Assembly (NCBI GenBank): GCA_964017195.1
Contig: OZ024895.1
Coordinates: 13,260,501-13,324,500, forward strand
Direction: 5' to 3'
DNA length: 64,000 nt
Origin: Siderastrea radians
Taxonomy: Eukaryota; Cnidaria; Anthozoa; Scleractinia; Rhizangiidae
Shown here: one piece after another, positions 49,201-60,488 of the stretch
Layout of the letters: each line of letters starts with the position of its first letter
How positions within the stretch are numbered: the stretch's first letter is position 1
Notes under the pieces: model-generated
The model's database searches: none
What the model was told of the DNA's origin: nothing
The model's input: the letters and a program-made list of their open reading frames with translations, nothing else
Translations under genes and position numbers: made by a program

Positions 49201-50467
49201 GCAGTTTCAACTATAAAGGGGATCATCTCCCGCGAAATTTTCTTGGGCGTATTTATTCGCGCGCGCTTACTATGACGTCACTCCCTATATGCTGTTTGAA
49301 TTCAATCGCGTGTGCAAACAGGCAACGCGAGCTACCTGACTAAAACGAAAAGACGAGGTTATTTTTCGCTTTTCTTTTTTTTCTTTTCCGCGAAAAAAGT
49401 CTAATTCTTAAACTTTTAGAAGCGCTCTTTAGGTCAAATTTAACAATATGACCTTGTTAACTTGTAAACTTCTGCGTTAAACGTATCTCAAGCCACAATT
49501 TACTGAGGGAAGCTGTCCTTTGGATGACACAGAACTGTCGGAGCAGCAAATTCAAACAACTACCAAAAAGGTACAACAAACATTTTAATTTCTAGTAAAC
49601 AGCATAGAATGATAGTTGTCAGCTCAGGCACGTAGGGCCAGCTGTGGTACCACAGTTTGAAACGTGTGGTCAGAGAGTTTCACCCTAAAGCGAAAAGTAA
49701 GAATTTTATCCCCGTTGTTTACGTTAATTTTCCTTCCGCACGTTTTACTGTTTTGCGTTTTATGAACTCTCTACCAGGTCTGTTCACTGTGCCCCTGACG
49801 AGAATGACAGACCTTCTGAGCAGACTAAACGACTTTCTCATTATCGTTCTATGCTGTATTAAATTTTAACTTTTGGTGAGCTCACTGAAAAGGTGTAAAA
49901 AGGTTAATACATAAGCTTAATTAACCTACGAATTTTCTTTCAAGCCGCTCACAAATACTTTTCTTTATTCTAAACCAAACTGGCCCAGATTAAACAACTT
50001 AAGAATCTTACATGGCTTAATCTTCTGCCAATCTGTGCTTGAATTTTGTGTGCCTGCTTTGTTACGTTCATTTGTTCGTCTGTTCATTTCGGCTATCGTT
50101 CGGTCGTGTGGGTCGTCCATTCATTCGCTCTGGCCTTGGATCCCTTTCATTTCTTTAGTTTGAGTTACTCAGCTTTTGAAATGTTTTGTTTTCTAACGGC
50201 CTTGCGTTTGTTTGTTTGCCCATCGTCTGTTGGGTGTCATCTTGTTCATTCGTTCATTTGTTCGACTAAGTGCGGGCTTGCTGATTTGGTGCATATTGGA
50301 GTGGAGATTTCTGCTTTGAACCGATTTACAACCCTAAACTAAACAAATTAAAATGGTATTAAAACATTGAGAAATAGTGTCCATTGTTTTAATACTTATA
50401 CAGCAATACTATAGAGAAGGACTAGCCTTTCTCTAAATGTTTTTTTTTTTTTTTTAATATAAAAAAA
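34205..50467 (+). repeat. right arm, distal part
   Basis: Unit boundaries are at 34988, 36924, 38859, 40794, 42729, 44665, 46600 and 48535; the last unit ends at 50467 at the T/A tract with no following CTTGAAG. A three-base haplotype (AATATAACAAAAC before the boundary, ATTCTATAG, GAAAGAAG) occurs at 36917-37784 and again exactly 3,870 bp later (40787-41654). GAAAGAAG alone occurs again near 43587. Singletons are AAAGG at 34955, CTTCTTGAC at about 35560 and a T in CGTTTTTTTG near 46340. Confidence 0.95.
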
Positions 50468-51180
50468 CAGATCCGGCGTTTATTTACTAAGTGCATCTCT
50501 CAGCCGTCCATTTTTTTTTTATCATCAGTACTGGAGGTTTATTGAATTTAGAACCAAATTTCAACAAAAACGTCAAAAAAATGTGAAACGATGTCACCAA
50601 CTTTGTCTTTTTTCAGTGAATCTGGTAAGTTATTTCGTAAAAAAAACATCACTGACAGGAACAATTATTGAACTCTTCTCAATTTTACATTTGTTGGTGA
50701 AACACGGAGGAAGTGTATCGGCAACTGCTCGACAGCAAACGTACTGTGCATGTGCAAGCAGTTTAGAATAAGGTGATAAATTCAAATAAGGTAGTAGAAA
50801 GAGAGCTAGTTTGCAGTTACGACGCATAATGTTGATTTAATATACCCATCTCGAATAAACACCGGAACCTCAAATAAACGCCGGGGCCTCGAATAAACGC
50901 CGGGGGCGTTTAATCTAAAATCGGCCCAGTAGAACCGACGTTTATTTGAACCTGGCGTTTATTCGTGGTCCGGCGTTTAATCGAGAAACTGCGGTAATAG
51001 TAGAAAGAGAACTAGTATGCAGTCACGACACATATCCTGATCTAATATACCCATCTCGAATAAACGCCGGGACCCCGAATAAACGCCGAGGGTGTTTATT
51101 TTAAACTCGGCCCTGTAGACCCGTTGTTTATTTGAACCCAGCGTTTATTAGGGGTCCGGCGTTTAATCGAGAAAATACGG
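50468..51180. mobile_element. right half of the MITE split by the array, plus tandem repeat
   Basis: This starts with the target duplicate CAGATCCG and continues the interrupted MITE (GCGTTTATTTACTAAG). A block of about 211 bp is tandemly duplicated (GTAGTAGAAAGAG at about 50788 and TAGTAGAAAGAGA at about 50999), each copy followed by CATCTCGAATAAACRCCGG. The outer end GAGAAAATACGG is the inverted partner of 12511; the next bases CA stand where copy B has TA. Confidence 0.7.
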
Positions 51181-52577
51181 CACGCTTTATCTCCGAAACG
51201 AGCACGGTGAACCCCCGCCCCACCCCCCATTTACTTTTCTGACATGAGTTCGTTATTATCTAACTACAGCAAAAGTTTGGAAAAATCTGAACGTGGGAAA
51301 ATTTGGGCGTGAACGTCCATAATTTACGTTTCAGCACATTTTTTCACTCAAAAACGCAAACCTCCATGTGAGAGTCCCTTTTAAGTCAACTCAGTGCGGA
51401 ATACTACGTTTGCAGTGTGCTCATGCAAGACACGTTTTCGTAGAACAATTATCACTTCGCAGATAACGAAACGGCCACGTTACAAGCGATGTCAATTTTA
51501 TTTGTAGATTCTGACTACATGACACTATTGGCTAATTTAAAAATATATAACTGATTCCTGTTAATTTTTGGAATTTTAATATTTCACACCCAGAAGTCTT
51601 CCAGCTTCAACAGGAAAAAAAATTGTTCCCATATGTTCAAACACAAAGTGCATAGTACAATGGAAAAGGTAACGCAGAATTTTATCAACAGATGAAAGTT
51701 ATCACCCGAAAAATTGCTTAGCGTTTAACTTTGGGCGTGAATGAGTTTTAACCTCATAATAGCATTAGTAACGAGGAAACATGTTACAGCTTTTAACTTC
51801 TGTTTATTAACAAACAATTATTGCAAAAAATGGCGAATCAAGTGATATTATAAACAGCTGGTTACATGCGTTCTCATGTACGTCCAAAATTATTATGCTT
51901 ACAATCTTATTAAATAATGGAATCACGGAATTATTATTTGGCAATTTATATAAGAGCAACACATGTCGTTGAGAAGACCATTCTAACCGCTTTCAAGTCC
52001 ATGGACGAATTGCTGCCATGTGTTGTACAAGGTAGTAGACTACTTGCGACTCCGTTGGGCTATGACTTAGGATGGCTTGCGATGCTTTGCGTCCACTTGC
52101 AAGTCCGTTTGTCCACCCAATGCTCAAGTCTGTCTACGCAAGGTCGCATTTTCATACCTGCGTTGACTTGCGTCTCCGTTTGGCCACAGCCTAACCTCAT
52201 TTGAGTCTGTCAGTGAAATCGTAAGGTGTGGCCATTCAAATAAGTGCTGGTTGCTTCTCAAAGTGACATTAATTTTGGATTTTTTTCCACACTTAAATGT
52301 CAACACTTTGGAAAGTGAAAGGGTTAATTACATAAAATTAAACTTTACTGCAGATCAAACTTCAAAAGTCAAATTACACGTCGATTATATGTACGTGCAA
52401 CAGAACACTCTCTGTTGTGAATCTACGAAAAGCATTAATAATGTTTACTAATTACAACTACCAATGGAGAGACTTTGTGACATCCTTAGATACAAGAATA
52501 TATGCATATCAATTCAATGATCATTTACACAACAAAATTATGATTAGCAAAAAATGCACCTCGTAAACTCATCTCAA
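51181..52577. other. remainder of duplication copy A, non-coding
   Basis: Aligns with 60531-62208 (CTTTATCTCCGAAACGA at both starts; CTCATCTCAACTT at both ends). Copy B has about 150 bp extra at 61567-61725, flanked by GCGTCCACTT on both sides. No gene is recognised. Confidence 0.6.
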
Positions 52578-53643
52578 CTTGGAAAGAAATAACAATTTAA
52601 ATTCTTATAAGTTAAGATGAAGGTCTTTCGAAACAAATGGAGAACCAACTCGATTCCGTGACTAAGAAACCCATTCGTTTTCTGCGGTTACAAGGTCTGG
52701 CATGTGATTGGTGAAAACAAAATGAACATTCCAGAAATATTTTCAGCGTTCACGGTTTTCTTAGTTTGGTTGTAATCGACGGTCATCAGTTCACTCCCGG
52801 ATTGGAGTTATTCACCCCTAGCAACTGGACCAACTTGGACCTGAAATAAATTTGGTCTGGTAGTGGTTTAAGTGCCTACGGGTAGCATTCATGGCCAAAC
52901 GAAATAATCTTTGAAACTATATCGTATTTTGAAATTGCTGACATGAAGAAAGTAGATTATTGGTGTAAGGCGTTAATTAGTCTAACAGATTTTGGGTATA
53001 TCGGAACCTTGCGTTACGGCTACCCCGTTAATATGGCAACTTCATTAAGCAATTCACACTTGGCCCAAAAGATCAGTCGTTTTCTTGTATCAAAACCCCT
53101 CTATTTAACCTTTAACTCTCAAGAATGTCCAAAACCCAAATTTCAGTTTGCAAAATACTGAAAAACAAATAGTACCTAATGAAAGTACTGCTGAAGAACT
53201 TTTCTTTGAATGGTGACACCATAGGATTTCGTTCACAGACTCAAAAGTTAAAACTACATTAGCATGATTAGAAGTTTCCATAATTGACTCTGGGAGTAAA
53301 AGGGTCAATTCGAATACTTTGATTGTTTGTCCAGCAGCCTAGGAAATTTAAGTCCGAGTATAACCATTTATATTTTAAATTCAACCCTGAATACGGCCAC
53401 TTCATATGAACGCAGACATCTAAACGAAAACACAGTTCCGTATTTCATGTTTTGCACCTTTAAGTAAGAATTAAAGACAGTTTTCCGATTTGTATATCCT
53501 CCTGTTGTGTCGCATTTTTCTTGGAACATGCTTGCGCCTTTTTTCGCACTTTGCTTCTGCGATGGATAACTTAGATCAACCTCGCTGAATAAGGCTACCT
53601 TGCTAATACGCCCATAATTTCGCGGCCCGTGTTCGATCAGATT

Positions 53644-54055
53644 AAGAGCGGTGCCTCGCTTTGTTACTGCGTACACGTTTTTTGCACCTCGGGATTGTCT
53701 GAGAAACTCGGGTTTCTTATATTAGGACGGTGCCTACTAATACAGAGATATTTTTGAGCGGTTTATGACTATGCCGGCGGGAAAAGCAGATCTTAGCAAG
53801 ATCCAAAAAGAGAATTTGGGGTAACCACGCATTTTTCAGAGATAATTGAGCTTAAACTTAGAAAGAAAATGCCATAAGCTGTTCTGTATTTTAAAGCTCT
53901 TTTTTAGAATTATGGTTGCTCAGTTATCTCTCAAACATGTGTGGCTACCCACATTTTACTTTTTGGATTCCAATAAGCCTTGTTAAGGTCTACTTTTTCC
54001 CCATCAGTCATCACCTGTGCAAAATGATATCTTTGTATTAGAAGGTACCGCCCTT
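53644..54055. mobile_element. palindromic MITE, copy of 6018-6427
   Basis: Same position in copy B as 6018-6427 in copy A, so it was inherited through the duplication. The termini have diverged (AAGAGCGGTGCC, then TACCGCCCTT). Confidence 0.6.
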
Positions 54056-54658
54056 GAGGGGTCCGGATAAAGGGTATTTGAGAATACTGGTCTACAATAT
54101 GTACGTATACTAATCAGTGAATTCCTTACCACCACAGGAACAATTTTACTGATCAATTATATTTCTAGGACAAAAACAATTGCCTTGGTCTTATCTGTTT
54201 TTATAGGATCTATTACCAAGGCATGAACAACGGACAAATGGCTTTGCGTGGTTGAAACTTGCAGGATCTCAGCTGCCTGGTTAAAAAAACCTAGGACTGA
54301 GAGAAAACAATAAAAAATGAAAGCAAACTTGAGCTGGAGTGATTTTACTAACGTATGACCCATAATTTCTTGGCATTTTAATTGTAGTCTACATGTACAT
54401 AAGGAGCCAAGCTATATATTGTGCTGTACGAGGTATAGTGTATATTAGTATATACCAAACCAGTGGATAGTAATTTTTGTACGCTCTGATTGGCTACTCA
54501 AACTCGGGATAGCATCGGCTATTTCCCTCCCGGCATTTTTCGTGATTTCGCGAGCGAGTTTTCCCTTACTTCTCAGAAAAAAGGAACCGTTTGGTGCTGG
54601 CTATCCACCGGCTTGGTATATAATAAAACAATTATTCACCTCGGCAAATATCCACCAT

Positions 54659-54971
54659 TATTATCCAACCGTATTAGTTATTGTACAGAAAGCGCGCAAA
54701 TCGAGTACAAATATCCCAAGATATTGTACAGTTGGTTATTGTACAGTACCGTGCGCGCTCTGATCCTGTTACACTTGTAGATTTCTTTCAAGTTACTCAA
54801 AAAGGTTAAGTTGGATAATAAATCTCTTATAAGGTGTTACGGTGTGAAGTATCGCCGTATATTTTTACTCGTTGTTTGCATTTGGACTCTCCCTGTGGGC
54901 TCGTCAAAATACAGCACAACTCGTAAAAATATACGGCGATACTTCGCACCGGAACATCTAATAAGATATAT
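54659..54971. mobile_element. copy-B-specific insertion with long hairpin
   Basis: Copy A runs directly from TATCCACCA to CTATTCAC at about 7010-7025; copy B has about 310 bp between. Inside, GGTGTGAAGTATCGCCGTAT (54841-54860) pairs with its complement ending at 54950, giving a stem of about 29 bp. Words such as ACAACTCGTAAAAATAT resemble 575-595 of this window, so it belongs to a dispersed family. Confidence 0.55.
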
Positions 54972-56302
54972 CTATTCACCTCCACTTCGGTGAATAATTG
55001 TTAAGTGCAGTTCTAAAGTTTGGGTATGTAGAGGAAGTGATCATTCAGATGAAGGTTAATTAGCGAAAACTTCCTGTGATATTGGTTATTAAACTTCCAA
55101 AGGTAAAGGTCCAGACTTTAAGGTTAAAGACCTTGAAGTCTGTTGACTTTAAGTTCTTTTAGTACTTTAAAGTCTGTTGTCTCTATAACATTTCTCTTTG
55201 TCATTCAAAAGGAAATTAAACTCAAACTAGAGCTACCGTCTGAGTGGTACTTGCCTACGCTTTTATTACATTTTTAGATGACCACTAAGACATTGCATGT
55301 GGTCTCCTAGAATATTGAAATGACGTCAAAAGAAGTGGGTGAGCAGGTGACCAACAATGTCATATCCGCCCTGACTGAAAACGGACATCACGTTTTGACT
55401 TGTAGATTTTTTGAGTTTGGATCAATAACAGTTCTTCCGTACATTTTGGACTGAATAGGTCGACTGTTTGTTATCCACGAGAGAGAATTTAATAAGGCCC
55501 GATAGAAAAACATTCGTAGTACTTTGTTAAATTCTCAACCACCTGACGTCGAAATTTTGAAAGTAATATTGTTGTTTGAACGGTTTGTTTGCGACTGTTT
55601 GGCAGACTTAACGAATATTACTACCAATAATTTTGCAACTGATTTACATAATGGGGCACGTAAAGAATGTTTTCTGCTATTTTGGTGTGAAAGGTTTTTG
55701 TTTTGATGAAGGAAATAGAAAGCCTCGGCGGGGGTAAAGGGGCTGCGGTTGAATGTTTCTATGGCTACAAGCCTTCAATGTCTGACTGAGCTGATGTCCC
55801 ATTTTTAGGCATGACGATCTACGAAGCCATCTCCGGGGTGTAATTTCACAACGGCGATCTCTTCGTTTATATACATTGGTATAATAGCCTATGATTCATC
55901 GCTCTATCGTTTGCAATAATTGAAAACAGCTGAAAAGCCTCGGGCAACATCTGAAAGTACACAAAATAAGCACGTGCCGTTGGCTACTTTAGCCTAAGAG
56001 ACCAATTATGTTTTTGGTATAATTTTCACCCAGTTGGCGCGAGACGATTCTCATTGTTACCCACAGCTAGCATGAATAAGGCTTAGTAAAAATAACTTGC
56101 TGCAGACAAAGGACCTCCTGAACGAACATGTATTATTATAATAGGAGCTTGAGGAACAGGCAAATATTCACCTTTCCTGAGTAGAACCATTGTCAATGGT
56201 GACTGACATACAATTTACATACAATACTGACATACTTTTTTCCAGTTACTTGTGCAAGTAGTCTGTTTTCAGTGTTCTTTTTTCTTATTCGCGTCAATTT
56301 TT

Positions 56303-56387
56303 GAATAAGCGCCGCCCTCGAATAAGCGCCTCATTTGAGCGCAAAAAAATTAATAATCGCCGCGGCGCTTATTCGAGTAAATACGGT
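56303..56387. mobile_element. truncated MITE, remnant of the 8828-9288 element
   Basis: Only the right end remains (CGAATAAGCGCC words, then CGAGTAAATACGGT). Copy B lost the left part in a deletion of about 620 bp. Confidence 0.7.
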
Positions 56388-56519
56388 AAATGGGAAAGGA
56401 CGTCAAAATCCTCAAAAGTGACTAAAACATCTTGCCCTCTGTGTAAACTTCTACTTAGATTCTCTTGGGACTTTCTTTATATCTGACGCTGATCTGCGAA
56501 TCCTATTTATTTGCCGTTT

Positions 56520-57428
56520 TTACAGTTTTTTTCGCTCGCGTCGTAAAGGAAATACTCTATTTCTATTTAAACACTGAATGTTTAGAATCCTTTTCAGAGC
56601 CTCTCGAAATCCTTTGTTCCGATAAAAGTATATTATGGGATTAATGGCAGAATTTGCAAAACTGGCAGTAACACAAGCAATGTAATCAACACCATAGTTT
56701 TTGTTCGGGTTTTTAGCAATGTGACAACCAAAAGGTACCCAAAATATCGTAAAAAATCCTATGACAAGTGCAATTGTTTTGGCCAGTCGTTTGTCCTTTT
56801 CTCTATTAGCCACTTGGTGATGTTGAAGCTCTCTTTGCCTGAGTGAGTTCTGATTCTTAACAGTCAGGAATATTGCAGAATAGGAGATAATTACAACTGT
56901 ATATAAGACAACAATCCCGCTCAAGATAAAATATATGTACACAAGTTTGTCCTCAACAAATGCGTCCAACACAGGCACAATGAAGGCAAAAAACCAATAA
57001 AAGATTAGTATAAACTTCAGACGTGTTGGAGTGACGATGGCTTTGTGTGTCATGGGTCTTAAGATGACGCAGCATCGATCAAGACTCATCGTAGCTAAAG
57101 TTAAAATGGACACCGCACATGATAGGTTTCCGATAAACCGGGCAGCATGTTCGGCTCTGACGTAACATGTCCCACCAAGCTTACCCACAAAAATGGATAT
57201 AGCCAATGGCTGAGTTGCTATAGTCACCATTAGGTCTGCAAGGGCTAAATTCACGATACAGAAGTTAGATATGACTCTTAAACTTGGTGTGAGAAGTATG
57301 GTTACGCACACAAAGATATTGCCAAAACTTCCGATCAAGCTTATCAAAGTGTTTACAGTTATGAAAAGACCTCCATCGATGTAAGTTAATGTGCACCTTT
57401 CTGAATCAACTTTGATGTCAGAAAACAT
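56520..57428 (-). CDS. rhodopsin-family (class A) GPCR, intronless, copy B
   Basis: 302 residues from ATG, differing from the 9403-10329 receptor at 12 aligned positions, mostly conservative: S15T, C16Y, L17I, A24T, V71A, M106V, K124R, V140I, S147F, T158V, M188L, V219I. All class A landmarks are kept (GN, LALAD, DRC, FWVP, NPIIY), as is the short cysteine-free second extracellular loop. Loss of C16 removes one of two N-terminal cysteines (C12/C16) that could pair in copy A. The tail ends KKL because a T run in the + strand is seven instead of eight (near 56526), shifting the last codons; this shortens the tail by six residues and probably leaves the receptor functional. Both copies look constrained, since protein identity exceeds that of the flanks. 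Confidence 0.95.
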   Translation of the reverse strand: MFSDIKVDSERCTLTYIDGGLFITVNTLISLIGSFGNIFVCVTILLTPSLRVISNFCIVNLALADLMVTIATQPLAISIFVGKLGGTCYVRAEHAARFIGNLSCAVSILTLATMSLDRCCVILRPMTHKAIVTPTRLKFILIFYWFFAFIVPVLDAFVEDKLVYIYFILSGIVVLYTVVIISYSAIFLTVKNQNSLRQRELQHHQVANREKDKRLAKTIALVIGFFTIFWVPFGCHIAKNPNKNYGVDYIACVTASFANSAINPIIYFYRNKGFREALKRILNIQCLNRNRVFPLRRERKKL

Positions 57429-58444
57429 GATGAGCGAAGCCAGTAAGACTCATCCCATGATATGCGCGACAATATCCACCTTGCAGATGTTATCGGAACA
57501 GGGAGAAGACACCGTTTCTTATCTCCTCACTGACCAAGCAATAATTTCTGGTATTATGATAAATTAAGTCGATTTCTTTTAGCTTTAGATGTCAGCCACA
57601 GAGGAATTGTATCGGTGTTACTAAACCCAATGCTAACATAGTGTTTCTTATACATTATCACCCAGCCCGGCAACTGACAACATTTCGTATAACAACTACA
57701 TATTAAGCCAGGTGTTCTCGGTTACTTCAGAAACGGATATTAACATACTAGATGTTTAACTTGTTTGTTTGCATAGAGGACATTTGTTGTCAGACTGAAA
57801 AGCTTGTATTACGTCTACTATTCTTTGTTTACACTTGTTATTAGCTATATGTAAAGAAATTTTATAAGTGATAATTCTAAGGTAACGATTTAAAAATCAT
57901 CTTCAGCACAATGCCGTAAGAATAACGTTACTAGCTCTACTTACTGGGTTCAGGATATAGATTTTTCGTTGTTTGTTATTTCAGAATACAAAACATTTAT
58001 ATGTCATAAAACATTTTCTTTTATAATCTGGTCAATACGGCATGACTTCTTAAACTCAGTCCAATAAGGATGTTAGTTAGCAATCGTTTTCATTAGCGCA
58101 AATTTTCCAGATTTTTAATTTCCTTTTTCCATTATGAAATGCAAGGCCTGCCAAGGTTAATTTTAAGCCTGCATGTCACGAAATATAAGACGACTTGCAA
58201 GAACTAAAGAGAACAGCGCTTACACATGCATTGAGAGGTTAGTTTTGCATACAGTTGCATACAGGCCTAAATGGTTTATAAAGTACATTTAGTCAGGACC
58301 GCGTATCAGTGACACCAAAGCCATTCCCATATATGCTCCTGTCAATCTACGTCAGCTAACCCGAGAAGGGCGAAAGAGCTGTCCACGACTGCTGTGCTAA
58401 TCATTTCGAGTCTAGCTAACTGCAGGATCTGCAGTCGGTGCCTT
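57429..58444. other. duplicated non-coding flank upstream of GPCR copy B
   Basis: Aligns with 10330-11400 (GTTTAACTTGTTTGTTTGCA and GAACTAAAGAG in both). No gene seen; the receptor promoter is presumably here. Confidence 0.5.
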
Positions 58445-58595
58445 AAGGACGGTGCCTCCTTTTGTTACTGCGCATACTTTCCGCGCATCTCGAGATATTT
58501 AAGTTTCTTAAGGAATTTGCCCACTAATACGACAATAGTTTTGCGCGGTTTATGATTATGTGGAAAAAAGCAGATCTTAACAAGGGCTACCAGAG

Positions 58596-58630
<35 letters not shown>

Positions 58631-58849
58631 CAGAGATAATTGAGCTTAAATTTGGAAAGAAATTGCCATACTGATTCTCTGTATTTTAGCGCTTTTTTGG
58701 AATTATGGTTGCTTAATTATCTCTGAAAAATGCGTGGTTACCCACCTTTTTCTTTTTGGATTCTAATAACCCTTGCTAAGATCTACTTCTCCCCCCCCCA
58801 TAGTCATGATCTTTGCAAAAATACATCTTTATTAGGAGGCACCGTCCTT
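58445..58849. mobile_element. palindromic MITE, copy-B-specific insertion
   Basis: AAGGACGGTGCCTCC at the left and GGAGGCACCGTCCTT at the right form a perfect 15-bp terminal inverted repeat; the interior arms (AGAGATAATTGAGC against TTAATTATCTCT) are also inverted. Copy A near 11407-11440 lacks it. It is better preserved than the two shared copies, as expected for a younger insertion. Confidence 0.75.
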
Positions 58850-58934
58850 TGGTTTTCCTTTTAGCCTGGTACTCTTGGACTTTTTATTCTCCTTTTCTCA
58901 CAGGTTTGACCTATAAACCTTCACTACCTGAAAC

Positions 58935-59249
58935 GAGGGTCCACAATAGGGTTCTCAGATCCCGCTATCCCGCCTTTTTTTCAGGTAATTTCGCCATCCC
59001 GCCGTTCTTTACGTGAAAATCCCGATCCCGCTGAGATTAATAAAATTCAGTAGGTAAAAAATCGTAATCCCGTTTCCCGCCACTACCTCCTCACGATTCA
59101 CGCATCCCGACCACTCAAAACCCAGAAATCGCGCCTCCGCTAGTAGCTGAAATTTCCGCTTCCCGCTCTTACATTTATTTCGCATCCGGAATATCGCCCC
59201 CAAAATATGCCAAATCCCGCATCCCGCCCAACCTATTGTGGATCCTCTG
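58935..59249. mobile_element. hAT-like MITE, copy-B-specific
   Basis: Ends GAGGGTCCACAATAGG and, read inward from the right, CAGAGGATCCACAATAGG are inverted copies; the second starts CAGAG as hAT termini do. Copy A reads straight through (CTGAAACAAACCC near 11495-11507). The interior repeats ATCCCGC-type words about ten times. The flanking duplication is imperfect (CTGAAAC against CTGGAAC). Confidence 0.65.
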
Positions 59250-60361
59250 GAACTAACCCTTTACACCTCAGTAGTGACAAGTATCTAATTTCTCCTCACA
59301 GTATCGTGTCACTACTTGATCAAACATATCGGTCATAAGAATTTGGCAGCCTAGAAAATTGGCCATGCAATGATTTCCTTTTTATTTTAAACTGCTAGCA
59401 CACTGTGGAGAGTTTACTTTTAGTATTAAATTGTTCAGAAATTTTTGCTTCGGCTGAAAATGATATGCGGCATCATGAACCATAATTGCCACAACAACCT
59501 GAGTTATCCAGGTAATTAATTAAGAAGTTTCCGAGAAAAATACTAACAGAAATTTATCTCCGTCCATTTAGTAGCAGTCGTTTCTCGGAAACCCTCAGTA
59601 AAAATAGTGTTTAAGTTACTATGTAGCTACTTCCATATGAAATTAGCACTTCTTGCACTAAAAGCCAAAAAAAAAAAATTCCTATGAAATCGCACCTTCA
59701 GCGTCCGAAAGAGTTTTTTGCTATGTAAACATTTCTCGTGATCCAGGGTTTCTTTAGAAACAAAACAATTATGTTATTCTATTATTCTATTTAAAGGGAC
59801 ACTTAAATCAATGTTTAGGATAACTTTGAAAAGCTTAGACATTCTAATCAGAGGAAAGCCAAAAATACTGGTTGTTAACCCGTTCTCTGAGACTATAACT
59901 GTGTTTGGCTACAGAGCGTAGGGTGGCAATGGATTGCCACTTGAAAACGACAGGCTGAGGAAGAAATATAGACCAATACAGTGGTGATGGGTATTTTGTA
60001 TCTATAAACGTACTTAACTCTCTGAAATGCACGGTGACCACCCCATTCTTTTTTTTCGATAAATCGCTTCCATTACTGGTTCGCTGCATTTTGCCCAGAA
60101 ACAAAAAACTTCTGAACGTAAGAAGTTTTAATTTTATTGCTATTTCTACTCACGTACGATCGAATTTTTCTACGAATGCAGTATTTATGACTTACAATTA
60201 TTGTTCTGCGATGCTAATTTTACCTGAAGAAACGATTTTACCGACAAAAATGTGCTAAATAGGCCTATTTGCGATGAAATCAATAAATCAGCATTATCCA
60301 GAGTCCTCCACGTAATATATTTTAGTCCTTGTAGCAAGAAAGCCGATCTCACCTTACATAA

Positions 60362-60488
60362 ACTCTCTCCTCCCCAAACTCCTGTTAGTAAACACCAGTG
60401 AAAGAAAAAAAGAGGGAAGGGGGAGCGCTTAATTTTTCTCTCTTCCCAGCCTCCGCGCTTCTGAAGGAGGCCTGTGCGGATAAGAGAG
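60362..60488. mobile_element. 127-bp MITE with 8-bp target duplication
   Basis: TTACATAA occurs on both sides (60354-60361 and 60489-60496) and once, uninterrupted, in copy A at 12474-12481. The ends are ACTCTCTCC and, read inward from the right, CTCTCTTATCC, a short inverted repeat. This is a clean filled-site/empty-site pair inside the window. Confidence 0.8.

Larger units (their letters stand above)
13775..50467. mobile_element. giant foldback-like element: inverted tandem array of 1,935-bp units
   Basis: About 17 near-identical units form two inverted arms around a 297-bp spacer. Both ends stop at the same unit position: the left begins TTTTTTTATATTAAAA and the right ends with its complement. 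CAGATCCG flanks the array on both sides (13767-13774 and 50468-50475). Joining the flanks restores a MITE sequence that matches the uninterrupted relative at 51103-51160 (GTTTATTTTAAACTCGGCC, then AGACCCG, then GTTTATTTGAAC). Established knowledge: Foldback and related elements have long inverted repeats made of tandem subunits, and hAT and P elements make 8-bp duplications. Inference: this is one mobile insertion that expanded, not a chromosomal satellite. No transposase is encoded. The AT-rich ends are not a diagnostic superfamily signature. Confidence 0.75.
3765..52577. repeat. segmental duplication copy A (interrupted)
   Basis: Excluding the insertions at 3829-5123 and 12511-51180, this segment is about 8.9 kb and aligns in direct orientation with 52835-62208 across the GPCR gene and both flanks. 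Matching anchors include CTAACAGATTT (5200 and 52983), CAGTGGATAGT (6821 and 54461), the GPCR genes, and GTGTGCTCATGCAAGACACG (51415 and 60720). The coding parts are more alike than the flanks, where indels are frequent. Confidence 0.85.

Noticed and set aside
13775..50467. rDNA, histone or tRNA gene cluster
   Set aside because: The tandem arrangement suggested it, but no rRNA, histone or tRNA-like sequence is visible in the unit.
13775..50467. Ordinary centromeric or telomeric satellite
   Set aside because: The array has inverted arms, identical termini and an 8-bp flanking duplication within a MITE, which a plain satellite would not show. The AACCCTAAAC word in the unit is a single chance match to telomere-like sequence.
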